NCBI GenBank assembly: GCA_963710665.1
Contig: CAVQBC010000005.1
Span: 1 to 64,000 of the forward strand
DNA length: 64,000 nt
Direction: 5' to 3'
From: CAVQBC01 sp963710665
Lineage (GTDB): Bacteria > Actinomycetota > Thermoleophilia > Solirubrobacterales > Solirubrobacteraceae
Part shown: one piece after another, positions 8,607-16,363 of the stretch
Numbering within the stretch: position 1 is the first letter of the stretch
Layout: the number at the start of each line of letters is the position of its first letter
Notes under the pieces: generated by a model
What the model was told of the DNA's origin: nothing
Databases searched by the model: none
Seen by the model: the letters and a program-made list of their open reading frames with translations, nothing else
Position numbers and translations under genes: made by a program

Positions 8607-9485
8607 ATGAATGTCGACCCGCGGCTGCTGCGCTCGTTCGTGGCGGCCGCGGACACGCTCCACTTCGGCCGCGCGGCGGCGCGGCTGCACATCACCCAGC
8701 CGACGCTCAGCCAGCAGATCCACCGCCTGGAGGGGCAGCTCGGCGTCACGCTGCTCGAGCGCACGTCGCGCTCGGTGGCGCTGTCGGCGGCCGGCAGCGA
8801 GGTGCTTCCCCACGCCCGTGCCGCGGTCGCCGCCACCGACGCGCTCGAGGCGGTCGCCCGCGAGCACGCCGGCGGCGCGCGGGGGGAGCTGCGACTCGGG
8901 TTCTCCCCGGGCGCCCACTACCTCGCGCAGCGGCTCCTCGCCAGGTTGGCGGAGGCGCGCCCGGACGTGCGCGTCGTCGCCCGCGAGGACAACACCGGCG
9001 TGCTCGTGCGGCTGATCGCCGGGGGCGAGCTCGAGGTCGCGCTCGGCTACTGCCCGCAGGCCGGCGACGGCGTCGTGGAGGAGCACCTGCTCGACGAGCG
9101 CGCCGTGTTGGGCGTCCGCGACGACCATGCGCTCGCCGGACGCCGCGCGGTCTCCCTCGCGGAGCTCGCCGACTACACGTTCGCGCTCGTCGACGAGACC
9201 GACGGCGCGGGCTACAACGCCGCGGTGCGCGAGCGCTGCCGCGCGGCGGGATTCGAGCCGCACACGCCGGCCCGCTCCCAGGGCCCGCTCGCGTGGGAGA
9301 CGGCGGTGCGCTCAGGCACCTGCGTCGGCCTCACCACCCGGTCAGCTGCAGCGGCCACGGCACGCGGCGTGCGGCTCGTGCGCATCGACCCGCCGGTCAC
9401 CTTCCCGATCGTCCTCCTCCGGGCCCCGGTCCTGGGCCCGGCCGCCGCCGCGTTCTCCTCCTTCGCCCGCGACTTCGGGAGATGA
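8607..9485 (+). CDS. LysR-family transcriptional regulator
   Basis: A 292-residue protein with the LysR N-terminal winged HTH: LLRSFVAAADTLHFGRAAAR, then ITQPTLSQQIHRLEGQLG and LLERTSRSVALSAAG. The remainder is the two-lobed periplasmic-binding-like effector domain (from about residue 92, GELRLGFSPGAHYLAQRL). It shares a 4-bp overlap (ATGA) with the downstream VOC-family gene, so the two are cotranscribed. LysR proteins usually control a divergent or adjacent gene in response to a small molecule; the candidates here are the VOC protein and the divergent lipoprotein. The effector is unknown. Confidence 0.9.
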   Translation: MNVDPRLLRSFVAAADTLHFGRAAARLHITQPTLSQQIHRLEGQLGVTLLERTSRSVALSAAGSEVLPHARAAVAATDALEAVAREHAGGARGELRLGFSPGAHYLAQRLLARLAEARPDVRVVAREDNTGVLVRLIAGGELEVALGYCPQAGDGVVEEHLLDERAVLGVRDDHALAGRRAVSLAELADYTFALVDETDGAGYNAAVRERCRAAGFEPHTPARSQGPLAWETAVRSGTCVGLTTRSAAAATARGVRLVRIDPPVTFPIVLLRAPVLGPAAAAFSSFARDFGR

Positions 9486-9892
9486 TCCCGGGCATGGCCG
9501 GAGCACCCGCCATGCAGCTGCGCGTCGCGCGGCACACGGAGCGCCTGGAGGAGGTCGTCGCGTTCTACCGCGACGGGATCGGGCTGCGCGAGATCGGCGG
9601 GTTCCGCGATCACGCCGGCTACGACGGGGTGTTCCTCGCCGTGCCGGGGGCCGGCGCCCACCTCGAGCTGACCGCGGGCGGCGAGCACGGCGCGCCCGCG
9701 CCCCATCCGGAGTCGCTGCTCGTGCTCTACCTCGGAGACGAGGCTGCCGTCGAGGCGGTGACCGCGCGGCTCGGCGCCGACCCGGTGGCGCCCGCCAACC
9801 CGTACTGGGCGGAGCACGGGCTGACGTTCGAGGACCCGGACGGCTTCCGGGTCGTGCTCGTGCCCGAGGCCGGCGTCACTGCCAGTCCTTGA
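9482..9892 (+). CDS. VOC-family (glyoxalase/bleomycin-resistance-like) protein
   Basis: A short protein of one VOC fold: LRVARHTERLEEVVAFYRDG at the start, then a strand with VFLAVPGAGAHLELT, and the closing GLTFEDPDGFRVVLVPE that is typical of glyoxalase-family domains. Putative metal ligands are His near the N-terminus and Glu in HLEL. Starts are possible at 9482 (overlapping the LysR stop), 9494 or 9512; the last begins right at the conserved fold. Translational coupling to LysR suggests a linked function, perhaps detoxifying a small molecule. Substrate unknown. Confidence 0.8.
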   Translation: MIPGMAGAPAMQLRVARHTERLEEVVAFYRDGIGLREIGGFRDHAGYDGVFLAVPGAGAHLELTAGGEHGAPAPHPESLLVLYLGDEAAVEAVTARLGADPVAPANPYWAEHGLTFEDPDGFRVVLVPEAGVTASP

Positions 9893-10622
9893 AGGCCGCC
9901 GTGCTCGCCTTGAGCATCAGCACGTCGAACCCGTTGAGGAGGACGCGGTAGCCCTTGGCCGTGAGGTCGGCGGTCTGCTCCTGCGTCAGCGCGACGCCGC
10001 CCAGCGGCACCTTGTCCCTGGCGGCGCGCTCCACGCGCGCGACCGCCTCGGTGAACGCCGGCATGTCGACCCGGCCGCGGAGCCCGATCGAGTTGCTGAG
10101 GTCGAACGGCGCGACCATGGCGAAGTCCAGGCCCGCGGTCTCGACGATCTCGTCGATGTCCTGGACCGCGGCGCCGGTCTCGATCAGCACGCCGCAGGTG
10201 ACGTGCGTGCCCACCAGGCCCGCGTAGCGGTTCAGCGGCGTCCCCCACCGGGAGTGCGCGGCGAGCGGCCCCCACCCGCGCGCCCCGGCGGGAGGGTACG
10301 TCACGGCGGCGGCGCATCGCTCGACGTCCTCGGCGGAGCGGACGAACGGAAAGACGATGCCCTCGGCCCCCGCGTCGAGGGCGGCCTTGACCTCCGCCTC
10401 GTCGATGGCCGGCACGCGCACGAGCGGCGAGCACGCCGTGCCGGCGGTCGCCGCGATCATCGCGTGCATCGTCTCGCGCCCGATCGGGCCGTGCTCGCGA
10501 TCGATCAGGATGAAGTCCGCCCCGGCGGCCGCGATCGCCTGTGCGGAGACGGCGGAGGGGATCACGCACAGGACGCCTCGCAGGAGCCCGTCCTCGTGCT
10601 GCAGCCTTTCTCTGAAGAACAT
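9876..10622 (-). CDS. HpcH/HpaI-family class II aldolase/citrate lyase
   Basis: A 248-residue single-domain TIM-barrel enzyme of the HpcH/HpaI family: ADFILIDREHGPIG (catalytic Arg/His region), LVRVPAIDEAEVKAALDAGA, GIVFPFVRSAEDVERC, then the metal ligand Glu in GVLIETGAAV and Asp in APFDLSNSIGL. Family enzymes cleave 2-keto-3-deoxy-dicarboxylates or related hydroxy-keto acids to pyruvate plus an aldehyde using Mg2+/Mn2+. The protein length matches the family. It is convergent with the VOC gene, overlapping by 17 bp, and stands alone otherwise, so its substrate cannot be inferred. Confidence 0.85.
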   Translation of the reverse strand: MFFRERLQHEDGLLRGVLCVIPSAVSAQAIAAAGADFILIDREHGPIGRETMHAMIAATAGTACSPLVRVPAIDEAEVKAALDAGAEGIVFPFVRSAEDVERCAAAVTYPPAGARGWGPLAAHSRWGTPLNRYAGLVGTHVTCGVLIETGAAVQDIDEIVETAGLDFAMVAPFDLSNSIGLRGRVDMPAFTEAVARVERAARDKVPLGGVALTQEQTADLTAKGYRVLLNGFDVLMLKASTAAFKDWQ

Positions 10623-10794
10623 CGCGGCAGCATTTCAGGGGTCGGGCCGCGGCCGCTCCGCCGCCGTATCGCGCCAGCAGGGGCGTCGCTTGGGAGGGCC
10701 TCGAGAGGCGATGTCGAGAACCGCGTCGCGGCTCCGACGTTCCCGCCAGAGCGGCGCGAGACGAGCGCCGGACCACCGAGCAGGAGGCACCGAG

Positions 10795-11388
10795 ATGACC
10801 AAGGTCATATGCGACATGACGACGTCGGTCGACGGCTTCACGGCCGGCCCGAACCAGAGCGCCGACCTGCCGTTCGGCGAGCGCGGCGCGGACCGCCTGC
10901 ACCGCTGGATGTTCGAGCAGGCCGACCAGCACGCCGACGAGATCGCGGGGATCACCGCGGCGGGCGCGCACATCATGGGGCGCAACATGTTCAGTCCCGG
11001 CCGCGGCGACTGGGACCTCGAGTGGAAGGGGTGGTGGGGCGACGACCCGCCCTATCACGCGCCGGTCTTCGTGCTCACGAACCACCCGCGCGAGCCGCAG
11101 CCGATGCAGGGCGGCACGACGTACACGTTCGTCACGGACGGGATCGAGTCGGCGCTGGCGCAGGCGCGCGAGGCGGCGGGGGACCGGGACGTCGCGATCG
11201 CCGGCGGCGCCGCCACCGTGAGCCAGTACCTCAACGCCGGGCTGATCGACGAGCTGCGGCTGCACGTCGCGCCGATGGTGCTCGGCGCCGGCGAGTCGCC
11301 GTTCGACGGGGTCGGCGACATCAAGCTCACGCCGGTCGAGGTGAGCGGCAGCGACCTCGTGACCCACGTGCGCTACCGCGTCGGCTGA
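10795..11388 (+). CDS. RibD C-terminal / dihydrofolate-reductase-family protein
   Basis: A 197-residue protein with ribosome site CAGGAGG before ATG 10795. It opens with VICDMTTSVDGFTAGPNQ and continues AHIMGRNMF, VFVLTNHPRE, then VAIAGGAATVSQYLNAGLIDEL and LHVAPMVLGAG, the order of motifs in the RibD-C/YwjB-type branch of the DHFR fold. These proteins bind NADPH and reduce pterin-like or unknown substrates; most are not true DHFR. It is monocistronic. Confidence 0.85.
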   Translation: MTKVICDMTTSVDGFTAGPNQSADLPFGERGADRLHRWMFEQADQHADEIAGITAAGAHIMGRNMFSPGRGDWDLEWKGWWGDDPPYHAPVFVLTNHPREPQPMQGGTTYTFVTDGIESALAQAREAAGDRDVAIAGGAATVSQYLNAGLIDELRLHVAPMVLGAGESPFDGVGDIKLTPVEVSGSDLVTHVRYRVG

Positions 11389-11452
11389 GAGCGGCTCGGC
11401 GCCGGGTCGGTAGCCTTTCTGACATCCGAGCCGGCGCCGTTCCCTCCCGCCC

Positions 11453-11734
11453 TTGCCCCTGACGCCCGACCGCTCGTCGTACTACGCCCTGCGCGTGTCC
11501 CCGCGCTCGGAGGTCGACGGCTGGTGGTCCGCGGTGCGCCGGCGGCCCGACGCTCCACGCGCGATCACGGCGCTGCTCGCCGGGCGGTCACGTGTCGAGG
11601 TCTCGCGCGAGGAGGCCACCCACGCGCTCGCCTGGGCCGAGGGCGTCGACGGCTGGGCGGCCGCCGATCCCAAGCCGCTCGTCGTCTACCCGGCCGACCC
11701 GCCGCGCGAGCGGGCGCTCGGGGGCGTCGCCTGA
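11453..11734 (+). CDS. Hypothetical protein
   Basis: A 93-residue protein with strongly GC3-biased codons, starting at TTG 11453 (no ATG is available in this frame). It has two tryptophan-rich stretches (GWWSAVRRR and LAWAEGVDGWAAADPKPLVVY) with charged helices between. No known motif, signal peptide or membrane helix is seen. Two bases separate its stop from the convergent VOC gene's stop. Confidence 0.5.
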   Translation: MPLTPDRSSYYALRVSPRSEVDGWWSAVRRRPDAPRAITALLAGRSRVEVSREEATHALAWAEGVDGWAAADPKPLVVYPADPPRERALGGVA

Positions 11735-11735
11735 T

Positions 11736-12119
11736 TCACGACGTCATCCACTGCACGAACTGCACGACAACGCCGTTCGGGTCCGTGACCTGGAAGTAGC
11801 GCTCGCCCCACGGCTCGGTCTCGAGCGGGGTGGTGATCGCCACGCCCTCCTCCCGCAGCCGCGCGCACTCGGCATCGACGTCATCCACGACGAAGACGAC
11901 GAGCAGGCCGCCGGCATGCTTGTCACGCATCGCCTCGGGCTTCAGGGAGGACAACCCGGTGCGGAGGAAGATCAGGTTGAAGCCGGCGTCGGGCCGCGAG
12001 AGCGACACGAAGCCGTCGGCGGACATGTCGGGCCGGAACCCGAGGTGGTGCTCGGCGAAGCCGGCCGAAGCGACCGGGTCGGCGACGTTGAGCGAGACGG
12101 CCGAGGCGGTGATGGGCAC
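11736..12119 (-). CDS. VOC-family (glyoxalase-like) protein controlled by TetR
   Basis: A 127-residue single VOC domain: SAVSLNVADPVASAGFAEHH at the start, LIFLRTGLSS, LLVVFVVDDVDAECARLREEG and the closing VTDPNGVVVQFVQW. The start is GTG 12119, since no ATG gives the complete fold; the first strand begins within three residues of it. It faces the TetR gene at 12203, with a 39-bp dyad between them, so it is probably the regulator's target. VOC proteins include glyoxalases, dioxygenases and drug-binding resistance proteins; the lone domain and TetR control fit resistance or detoxification, but this is inference. Confidence 0.8.
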   Translation of the reverse strand: MPITASAVSLNVADPVASAGFAEHHLGFRPDMSADGFVSLSRPDAGFNLIFLRTGLSSLKPEAMRDKHAGGLLVVFVVDDVDAECARLREEGVAITTPLETEPWGERYFQVTDPNGVVVQFVQWMTS

Positions 12120-12144
12120 CGAGTCCTCCTGCGTCGGCGGATCA

Positions 12145-12183
12145 TTACTCCGTACAAGGTATACCATACGCAGTACGGAGTAA
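12145..12183. promoter_or_regulatory. Probable TetR operator in divergent promoter
   Basis: A perfect 11-bp inverted repeat, TTACTCCGTAC (12145-12155) and GTACGGAGTAA (12173-12183), flanks a 17-bp spacer that itself contains the 8-bp palindrome GGTATACC (12158-12165). It lies between the divergent VOC and TetR genes. The stretch is markedly AT-rich for this genome, and a -10-like TAGAAT (12189-12194) sits just before the tetR ATG at 12203, so bound repressor would block both promoters. Confidence 0.75.
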
Positions 12184-12202
12184 ACGCCTAGAATCCACGC
12201 GG

Positions 12203-12991
12203 ATGAGCGATCCAGCTCGCATGCTCGAACTGCTCTGGGGCGGCGCCGGGCCGCGAGGCCGCCGCGGTCCACGCCCGGGCCTGACCGTGGAGGCGATCGT
12301 GCGGGCCGCCGTCGTGATCGCCGACCGCGACGGGCTCGACGCGCTGACGATGCGGCGCCTGGCGCAGTCACTCGGCGTCCGCGCGATGGCGCTCTACACC
12401 TACGTGCCGGGGAAGAGCGAGCTGCTGGAGCTGATGCTCGATGCGGTGTACCTCGAGATGCCGCGGGCCGTGTCGCCGGGCGACCCCTGGCGTGAGCGGC
12501 TCGCCGCCGTGGCTCGCGACAACCGCGCCCTGTACGAGGCCCACCCGTGGGCCGCGGCGATCTCCGCGAGCCGGCCTCCGCTCGGCCCAGGCCTGATGGC
12601 CAAGTACGAGCACGAGCTCTCCGCCCTGGCGGGGACCGGGCTCGACGACGTCGAGACCGATGCGGCGCTCACCTTCCTGCTGGATTTCGTGCGCTCCTCC
12701 GCGCTGGCCGCAGAGGCCGCACGCCGGGCGCTCGAGGACAGCGGGATGACCGACGAGGCGTGGTGGAACGCCAACGCCCCGCTCCTCGCGCGGATCCTCG
12801 ATGCGGAGGCCTATCCCACCGCCTCGCGTGTCGGAACGGCAGCCGGCGCGGCCCAGGGTGGTGCCTACTCCGCCGAGCGCGCCTGGGCCTTCGGGCTCGA
12901 GTGCGTGCTCGACGGCCTTGGCGCCCTGATCGAGCGACGCCGCCGGGACGCCGCACACGCGCGCGAGGGGGGCCGGCGACAGCCGGAGTAG
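12203..12991 (+). CDS. TetR/AcrR-family regulator with TetR_C_1 domain
   Basis: A 262-residue protein. The HTH is residues 25-75: LTVEAIVRAAVVIADRDGLD, ALTMRRLAQSLGVRAMALY and TYVPGKSELLELMLD. The C-terminal part (SALAAEAARRALEDSGMTDE, then LECVLDGLGALIERR) is the helical ligand-binding and dimer domain of the tetracycline-repressor class. It is divergent from the VOC gene with the dyad operator between them, so autoregulation plus control of the VOC gene is likely. The inducer is unknown. Confidence 0.9.
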   Translation: MSDPARMLELLWGGAGPRGRRGPRPGLTVEAIVRAAVVIADRDGLDALTMRRLAQSLGVRAMALYTYVPGKSELLELMLDAVYLEMPRAVSPGDPWRERLAAVARDNRALYEAHPWAAAISASRPPLGPGLMAKYEHELSALAGTGLDDVETDAALTFLLDFVRSSALAAEAARRALEDSGMTDEAWWNANAPLLARILDAEAYPTASRVGTAAGAAQGGAYSAERAWAFGLECVLDGLGALIERRRRDAAHAREGGRRQPE

Positions 12992-13012
12992 TCAGGTGCG
13001 CTCGAGGAGCGC

Positions 13013-13207
13013 TCAGCGCACGCCCGGCGTGTACTCGCCGACCAGCCAGCTCAGGAAGTACTGGCTGCGCCCGACGTAGGTCGCCACGGAGTTCTCCTTC
13101 AGGCCCGCCGCCCGCAGGTCGGCCTCGAAGCGGCGCAGCTCATCCTGGAGCTCCGCCATGGTCCAACATCGGCCCACAGGGTGTGCGTGATCGTCAGGTG
13201 TGGACAT
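13013..13207 (-). CDS. Small protein resembling an orphan integrase core-binding domain
   Basis: A 64-residue protein if started at ATG 13207, or 48 residues from ATG 13159. The C-terminal part (ELRRFEADLRAAGLKENSVA followed by TYVGRSQYFLSWLVGEY) looks like the first helices of the SAM-like core-binding domain of tyrosine recombinases, where the pattern of a helix, T/S..TY..R and a second helix is typical. No catalytic domain follows. It may be a stand-alone small DNA-binding protein rather than a broken integrase, because it is cleanly bounded by a start and a stop. Codon use matches the neighbours. Confidence 0.55.
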   Translation of the reverse strand: MSTPDDHAHPVGRCWTMAELQDELRRFEADLRAAGLKENSVATYVGRSQYFLSWLVGEYTPGVR

Positions 13208-13662
13208 GTCAGGAGCGCCTCCGACGCTGTGCCTCGGAGGCCCGAGGGGTCGTGCTCGACGAGATGGATGTGTTCCGGACCAACAGGTCGCCGGCCGGAG
13301 ACCGCGTCCGTGCGGCGTGAACCGGGGTGACCTGGTGGCGGCAAGGTAGCCCGAGCATGGGGCCGGGTCGGGGCCCCGGGCAGAGCCCTGACAGTGCTCT
13401 GACAGCCTCCCGTCGCCGGTGTCAGCCGCCGGACGCGGAAACCGGTGCCGGCGGCCACGCGCTCCCACGTGTCGAGCTCCGCGCTGCTGCCTGTCGAGCT
13501 TCGCGCGGATGGCCGCGACCGCGCTCCTCGGCCAGCTCTTCCCGGCCCTCGCCGCCTGACGGCCGGCGCGCGGGCGCCCGCCGAGTCTCCCCGGCGCCGT
13601 TTCGGATCGCCGCCGGGCGAGCAGACACCACTCGAACGCTGAGTACCGGACTGGAGTCACAT
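13208..13662. other. Intergenic region, no gene seen
   Basis: About 455 bp between the small minus-strand gene and the DoxX gene. The open frames crossing it lack any recognisable family and look like high-GC shadows. A short direct repeat CTGACAG occurs twice near 13389-13410. It probably holds the promoter of the DoxX gene and of the small minus-strand gene; no convincing operator or RNA structure was found. Confidence 0.4.
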
Positions 13663-14223
13663 ATGGATCTGGGCAGAGTTGCGCTACGCGGCATCGTGGG
13701 CCCGCTCTTCATCGGACACGGGACGCAGAAGCTGTTCGGCTGGTTCGGCGGGCATGGCCCCGACGCGACCGGCAACGCCTTCGAGTCGATGGGCCTGCGG
13801 CCCGGCAAGCGCCATGCGACCGCGGCGGGCGTCGCCGAGACGGCCGGCGGCGCGCTGCTGACGCTCGGCGCGCTGACCCCGGTCGCCTCGGCGCTCGTCT
13901 CGGGGGCGATGATCACCGCCATCCGCAAGGTGCACGGCAAGAACGGCCCGTGGGTCACGGGCGGCGGCTACGAGTACAACCTCGCGCTCATCGGCATCGC
14001 CACGGCGCTGACCGAGGCGGGTCCCGGCCGGCCCTCGGTGGACGCGGCGCTGCTCCCGCGCTTCAAGGGCAACGGGCTCGCGCTGCTGCAGCTCGCGGCC
14101 GCCGGCCTCGGCTCCTACCTCGCGACGACGAGGTTCACCGAGGAGGAGGAGCCGGTCCCGAGCGAGCAGTCGCGCCGGTTCGTGCGCGAGCCCGCGGAGG
14201 AGACCGCGCCGCAGACGGTGTAG
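13663..14223 (+). CDS. DoxX-family membrane protein
   Basis: A 186-residue protein starting at ATG 13663 after GGAGTCACAT. The N-terminus LGRVALRGIVGPLFIGHGTQ and then KLFGWFGGHGPDATG is the DoxX signature; four membrane helices follow (about residues 10-30, 60-85, 90-110, 120-160 in part). The tail after residue 160 is acidic and hydrophilic. DoxX-like proteins are small four-helix membrane proteins, in mycobacteria part of an oxidoreductase complex with a superoxide dismutase; a role in redox stress is possible. It is monocistronic. Confidence 0.88.
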   Translation: MDLGRVALRGIVGPLFIGHGTQKLFGWFGGHGPDATGNAFESMGLRPGKRHATAAGVAETAGGALLTLGALTPVASALVSGAMITAIRKVHGKNGPWVTGGGYEYNLALIGIATALTEAGPGRPSVDAALLPRFKGNGLALLQLAAAGLGSYLATTRFTEEEEPVPSEQSRRFVREPAEETAPQTV

Positions 14224-14303
14224 CGGTACGGCTCACCGCACTACGAAAGTCGTGGTAGTGACGGTTGCGGCGCGGGCCTCCGCCCGCGGATACTCGACGT
14301 ATC

Positions 14304-14702
14304 GTGAAGCGTCGGGTCAGCAGCTCAGCCAAGGCGTTCGCCGCCACCCTCAAGAAGCTCCGGCTGCCGGAGACGCGCGGCCCCGGGTCGAGCGGCCTCG
14401 CGACGTGCGCCCTGTGCCGGCGTGACTTCGTCTCTCCGGTCGAGTGGGAGCCGGTCGACGAGGGGCACTGGTGGATGCTGCTGCGCTGCGGCGAGTGCGG
14501 CACCTTCCGCGAGGTGACGGTCGACAACCGGATCGCCGAGCGCTTCGACGACGAGCTCGCGCGCGGCACCTACGCGATCGACCGCGAGGCGCACCGGCTC
14601 GAGCACGCGCGGATGACGGTCGAGGCCGACGCGTTCGTGGCGGCACTGCACCACGACCTGATCGAGCCGGACGACTTCGCCAGCTGGGCCGACCGCGCCT
14701 GA
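14304..14702 (+). CDS. Conserved hypothetical zinc-ribbon protein
   Basis: A protein of 132 residues from GTG 14304 (an in-frame upstream start at 14265 is possible but less likely, as the GTG begins the basic region typical of the family). A zinc-ribbon-like pair CALC and CGEC, separated by about 30 residues containing the strand EGHWWMLLRCGECGTFREV, forms the core. A helical C-terminus follows, EAHRLEHARMTVEADAFVAA and then LHHDLIEPDDF. I have seen this arrangement as a conserved hypothetical in Solirubrobacterales; function unknown. Metal binding is inferred from the cysteines. Confidence 0.65.
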   Translation: MKRRVSSSAKAFAATLKKLRLPETRGPGSSGLATCALCRRDFVSPVEWEPVDEGHWWMLLRCGECGTFREVTVDNRIAERFDDELARGTYAIDREAHRLEHARMTVEADAFVAALHHDLIEPDDFASWADRA

Positions 14703-14711
14703 GCCCCCGCG

Positions 14712-16160
14712 TCAGGGCGCCGAGGCGGCGTTCAGCGGCAGCGACGCGCGGATCAGCGTCCCCTCTCCGGGCGGGCTCGTGACGGTCAGCGAGCCGTCGC
14801 GCGCGCCCACCCGGTCCGCGAGCCCGGTCAGGCCCGAGCCCGCCTCGGCGCTCGCGCCCCCGACCCCGTCGTCCTGGACCTCGACGACCAGGGCGTCGCC
14901 GTCGGACGCCACCCGCACGGTGACGTGCGACGCCTGCGCGTACTTGGCGACGTTGGTCAGCGCCTCGGCGATCGTGAAGTAGGCGGTCGCCTCGAGCGGC
15001 GGCGGCAGCCGCTCGTCGGGGATCTCGAGGATCTCCACCGGCACCGGCGCGCGCGTCGCGAGCGCATCGACCGCCGGGGCGAGCCCGCGCTCGGTCAGCA
15101 CGGCGGGGTGGATGCCGCGGGCCAGCTCGCGCAGCTCGGCCGAGGCCTCGGAGAGCTCCGTCCCGAGGCGCTCGAGGAACGGCCCGGCGGAGGCCGGCTC
15201 GGCCTTGACGCGTCCCTGGGCAAGCCGCACGTCCAGCGCCAGCGCGACCAGGCGCTGCTGGGCTCCGTCATGGAGGTCGCGCTCGATCCGCCGGCGCGCG
15301 GCGTCGGCGGCCTCGACGATCCGCACCCGCGAGGCCCGCAGCTCCTCGGTGCGCGCCTGCTCGATCTCCTGCCGGCGCAGCAGCTCCTCGGCCGCGCGGC
15401 GCTCGGTGATGTCGAAGATCGCCCCGTCGACCCACAGGCGCGTCCCGGGGCCGGACACGAGCTGGCCGCGGTCGAGCACCCAGCGCACCTCCCCGTCGGC
15501 GCGCACGATCCGGTACTCGAGCACGAACGAGCCCTCGCGGTCCGCGGCAGCCGCGATCGCCCGCTCGACCTCCTCGCGGTCCTCGGGGTGGACGACCGAG
15601 AGCAGCGTCCGCCGCGTGCTGGCGATGAAGTTGGTCGCGGGATAGCCGGAGATGCGCTCGATCTCGTCGCTGATCAGCTCCACCGACTGCCCGGCGTGCC
15701 ACGCGGTGCGGTAGATCGCCCCGGGGATCGTGACCATCAGCGTCCGCAGCAGGCGGCTGTCCTCGCGCTGCTGCGCCGCGCGCACGCCGGCACGCGCCCG
15801 GGCGAGGAGCTGGCCGCGCGTGAACGGTCGCTGGAGGTAGTCGTCGGCGCCGGCCTCGAGCGCCGCGTCGGCCAGCCCCCGGCGCGCGCGGAACGTGATC
15901 GCGAGCAGCCAGGCCTCGCCGAGCCGCGCGTCCTCGCGCAGCGCCCGGCAGACGTCGGGGACGTCGAGCCCGGTGCGGTCGCGGTCGGCGATGACGAGGT
16001 GGGCGGCCGTCTTGTCGAGCGCGGTCAGCGCGGCCTTGACGCTCCCGACCGCCCGGATCTTGTGGCCCGCCGCGCGCAGCCACGACTGGACCTCCGGCTC
16101 GGCGGAGCCGACCACCAGCACCTCGGCCTGGCGGCGCCGGACGGATCCCTCGGCTGACAC
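14712..16160 (-). CDS. Hybrid histidine kinase (REC-PAS-HisKA_3-HATPase)
   Basis: A 482-residue protein. Residues 10-125 are a receiver-like domain (EVLVVGSAEPEVQSWL, VIADRDRTGLD with the phospho-acceptor-like Asp, and GADDYLQRPFT). Residues 135-265 are a PAS domain with PAC tail (ISGYPATNFI, FVLEYRIVRADGEVRWVLDR). The dimerisation and phosphotransfer segment is HisKA_3 type, RRRIERDLHDGAQQRLVALA, with His as phospho-acceptor. The HATPase_c follows (EALTNVAKYAQASHV, DDGVGGA, SGLTGLADRVGA). It has no membrane helix, so it is a cytoplasmic sensor; no cognate response regulator is adjacent. The stop lies 10 bp from the zinc-ribbon gene's stop. Confidence 0.9.
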   Translation of the reverse strand: MSAEGSVRRRQAEVLVVGSAEPEVQSWLRAAGHKIRAVGSVKAALTALDKTAAHLVIADRDRTGLDVPDVCRALREDARLGEAWLLAITFRARRGLADAALEAGADDYLQRPFTRGQLLARARAGVRAAQQREDSRLLRTLMVTIPGAIYRTAWHAGQSVELISDEIERISGYPATNFIASTRRTLLSVVHPEDREEVERAIAAAADREGSFVLEYRIVRADGEVRWVLDRGQLVSGPGTRLWVDGAIFDITERRAAEELLRRQEIEQARTEELRASRVRIVEAADAARRRIERDLHDGAQQRLVALALDVRLAQGRVKAEPASAGPFLERLGTELSEASAELRELARGIHPAVLTERGLAPAVDALATRAPVPVEILEIPDERLPPPLEATAYFTIAEALTNVAKYAQASHVTVRVASDGDALVVEVQDDGVGGASAEAGSGLTGLADRVGARDGSLTVTSPPGEGTLIRASLPLNAASAP

Positions 16161-16363
16161 GCGCCGATTATGGACGGCCGTTCATCCCGCCCGCGCCGTG
16201 GCCCGTGCGCCGCGACGAGGACCGCGGCGCGGTCCCAGCCGAGCCGCGGCGGGCGGGACCGCCCAGAAGTTGCAGGATCCCTTGCAGAGTGCAGGAATTT
16301 CGCGCTCGGCTACTAGGGTCGCGGGCGGCTCGGGTACGTGGTGCACGCTGCCCGACGGGTGTT

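Noticed and set aside
16271..16294. Three TGCAG motifs as a tandem operator before the NlpC/P60 gene
   Set aside because: Spacing is uneven (12 and 7 bp) and no dyad symmetry or neighbouring regulator supports binding.
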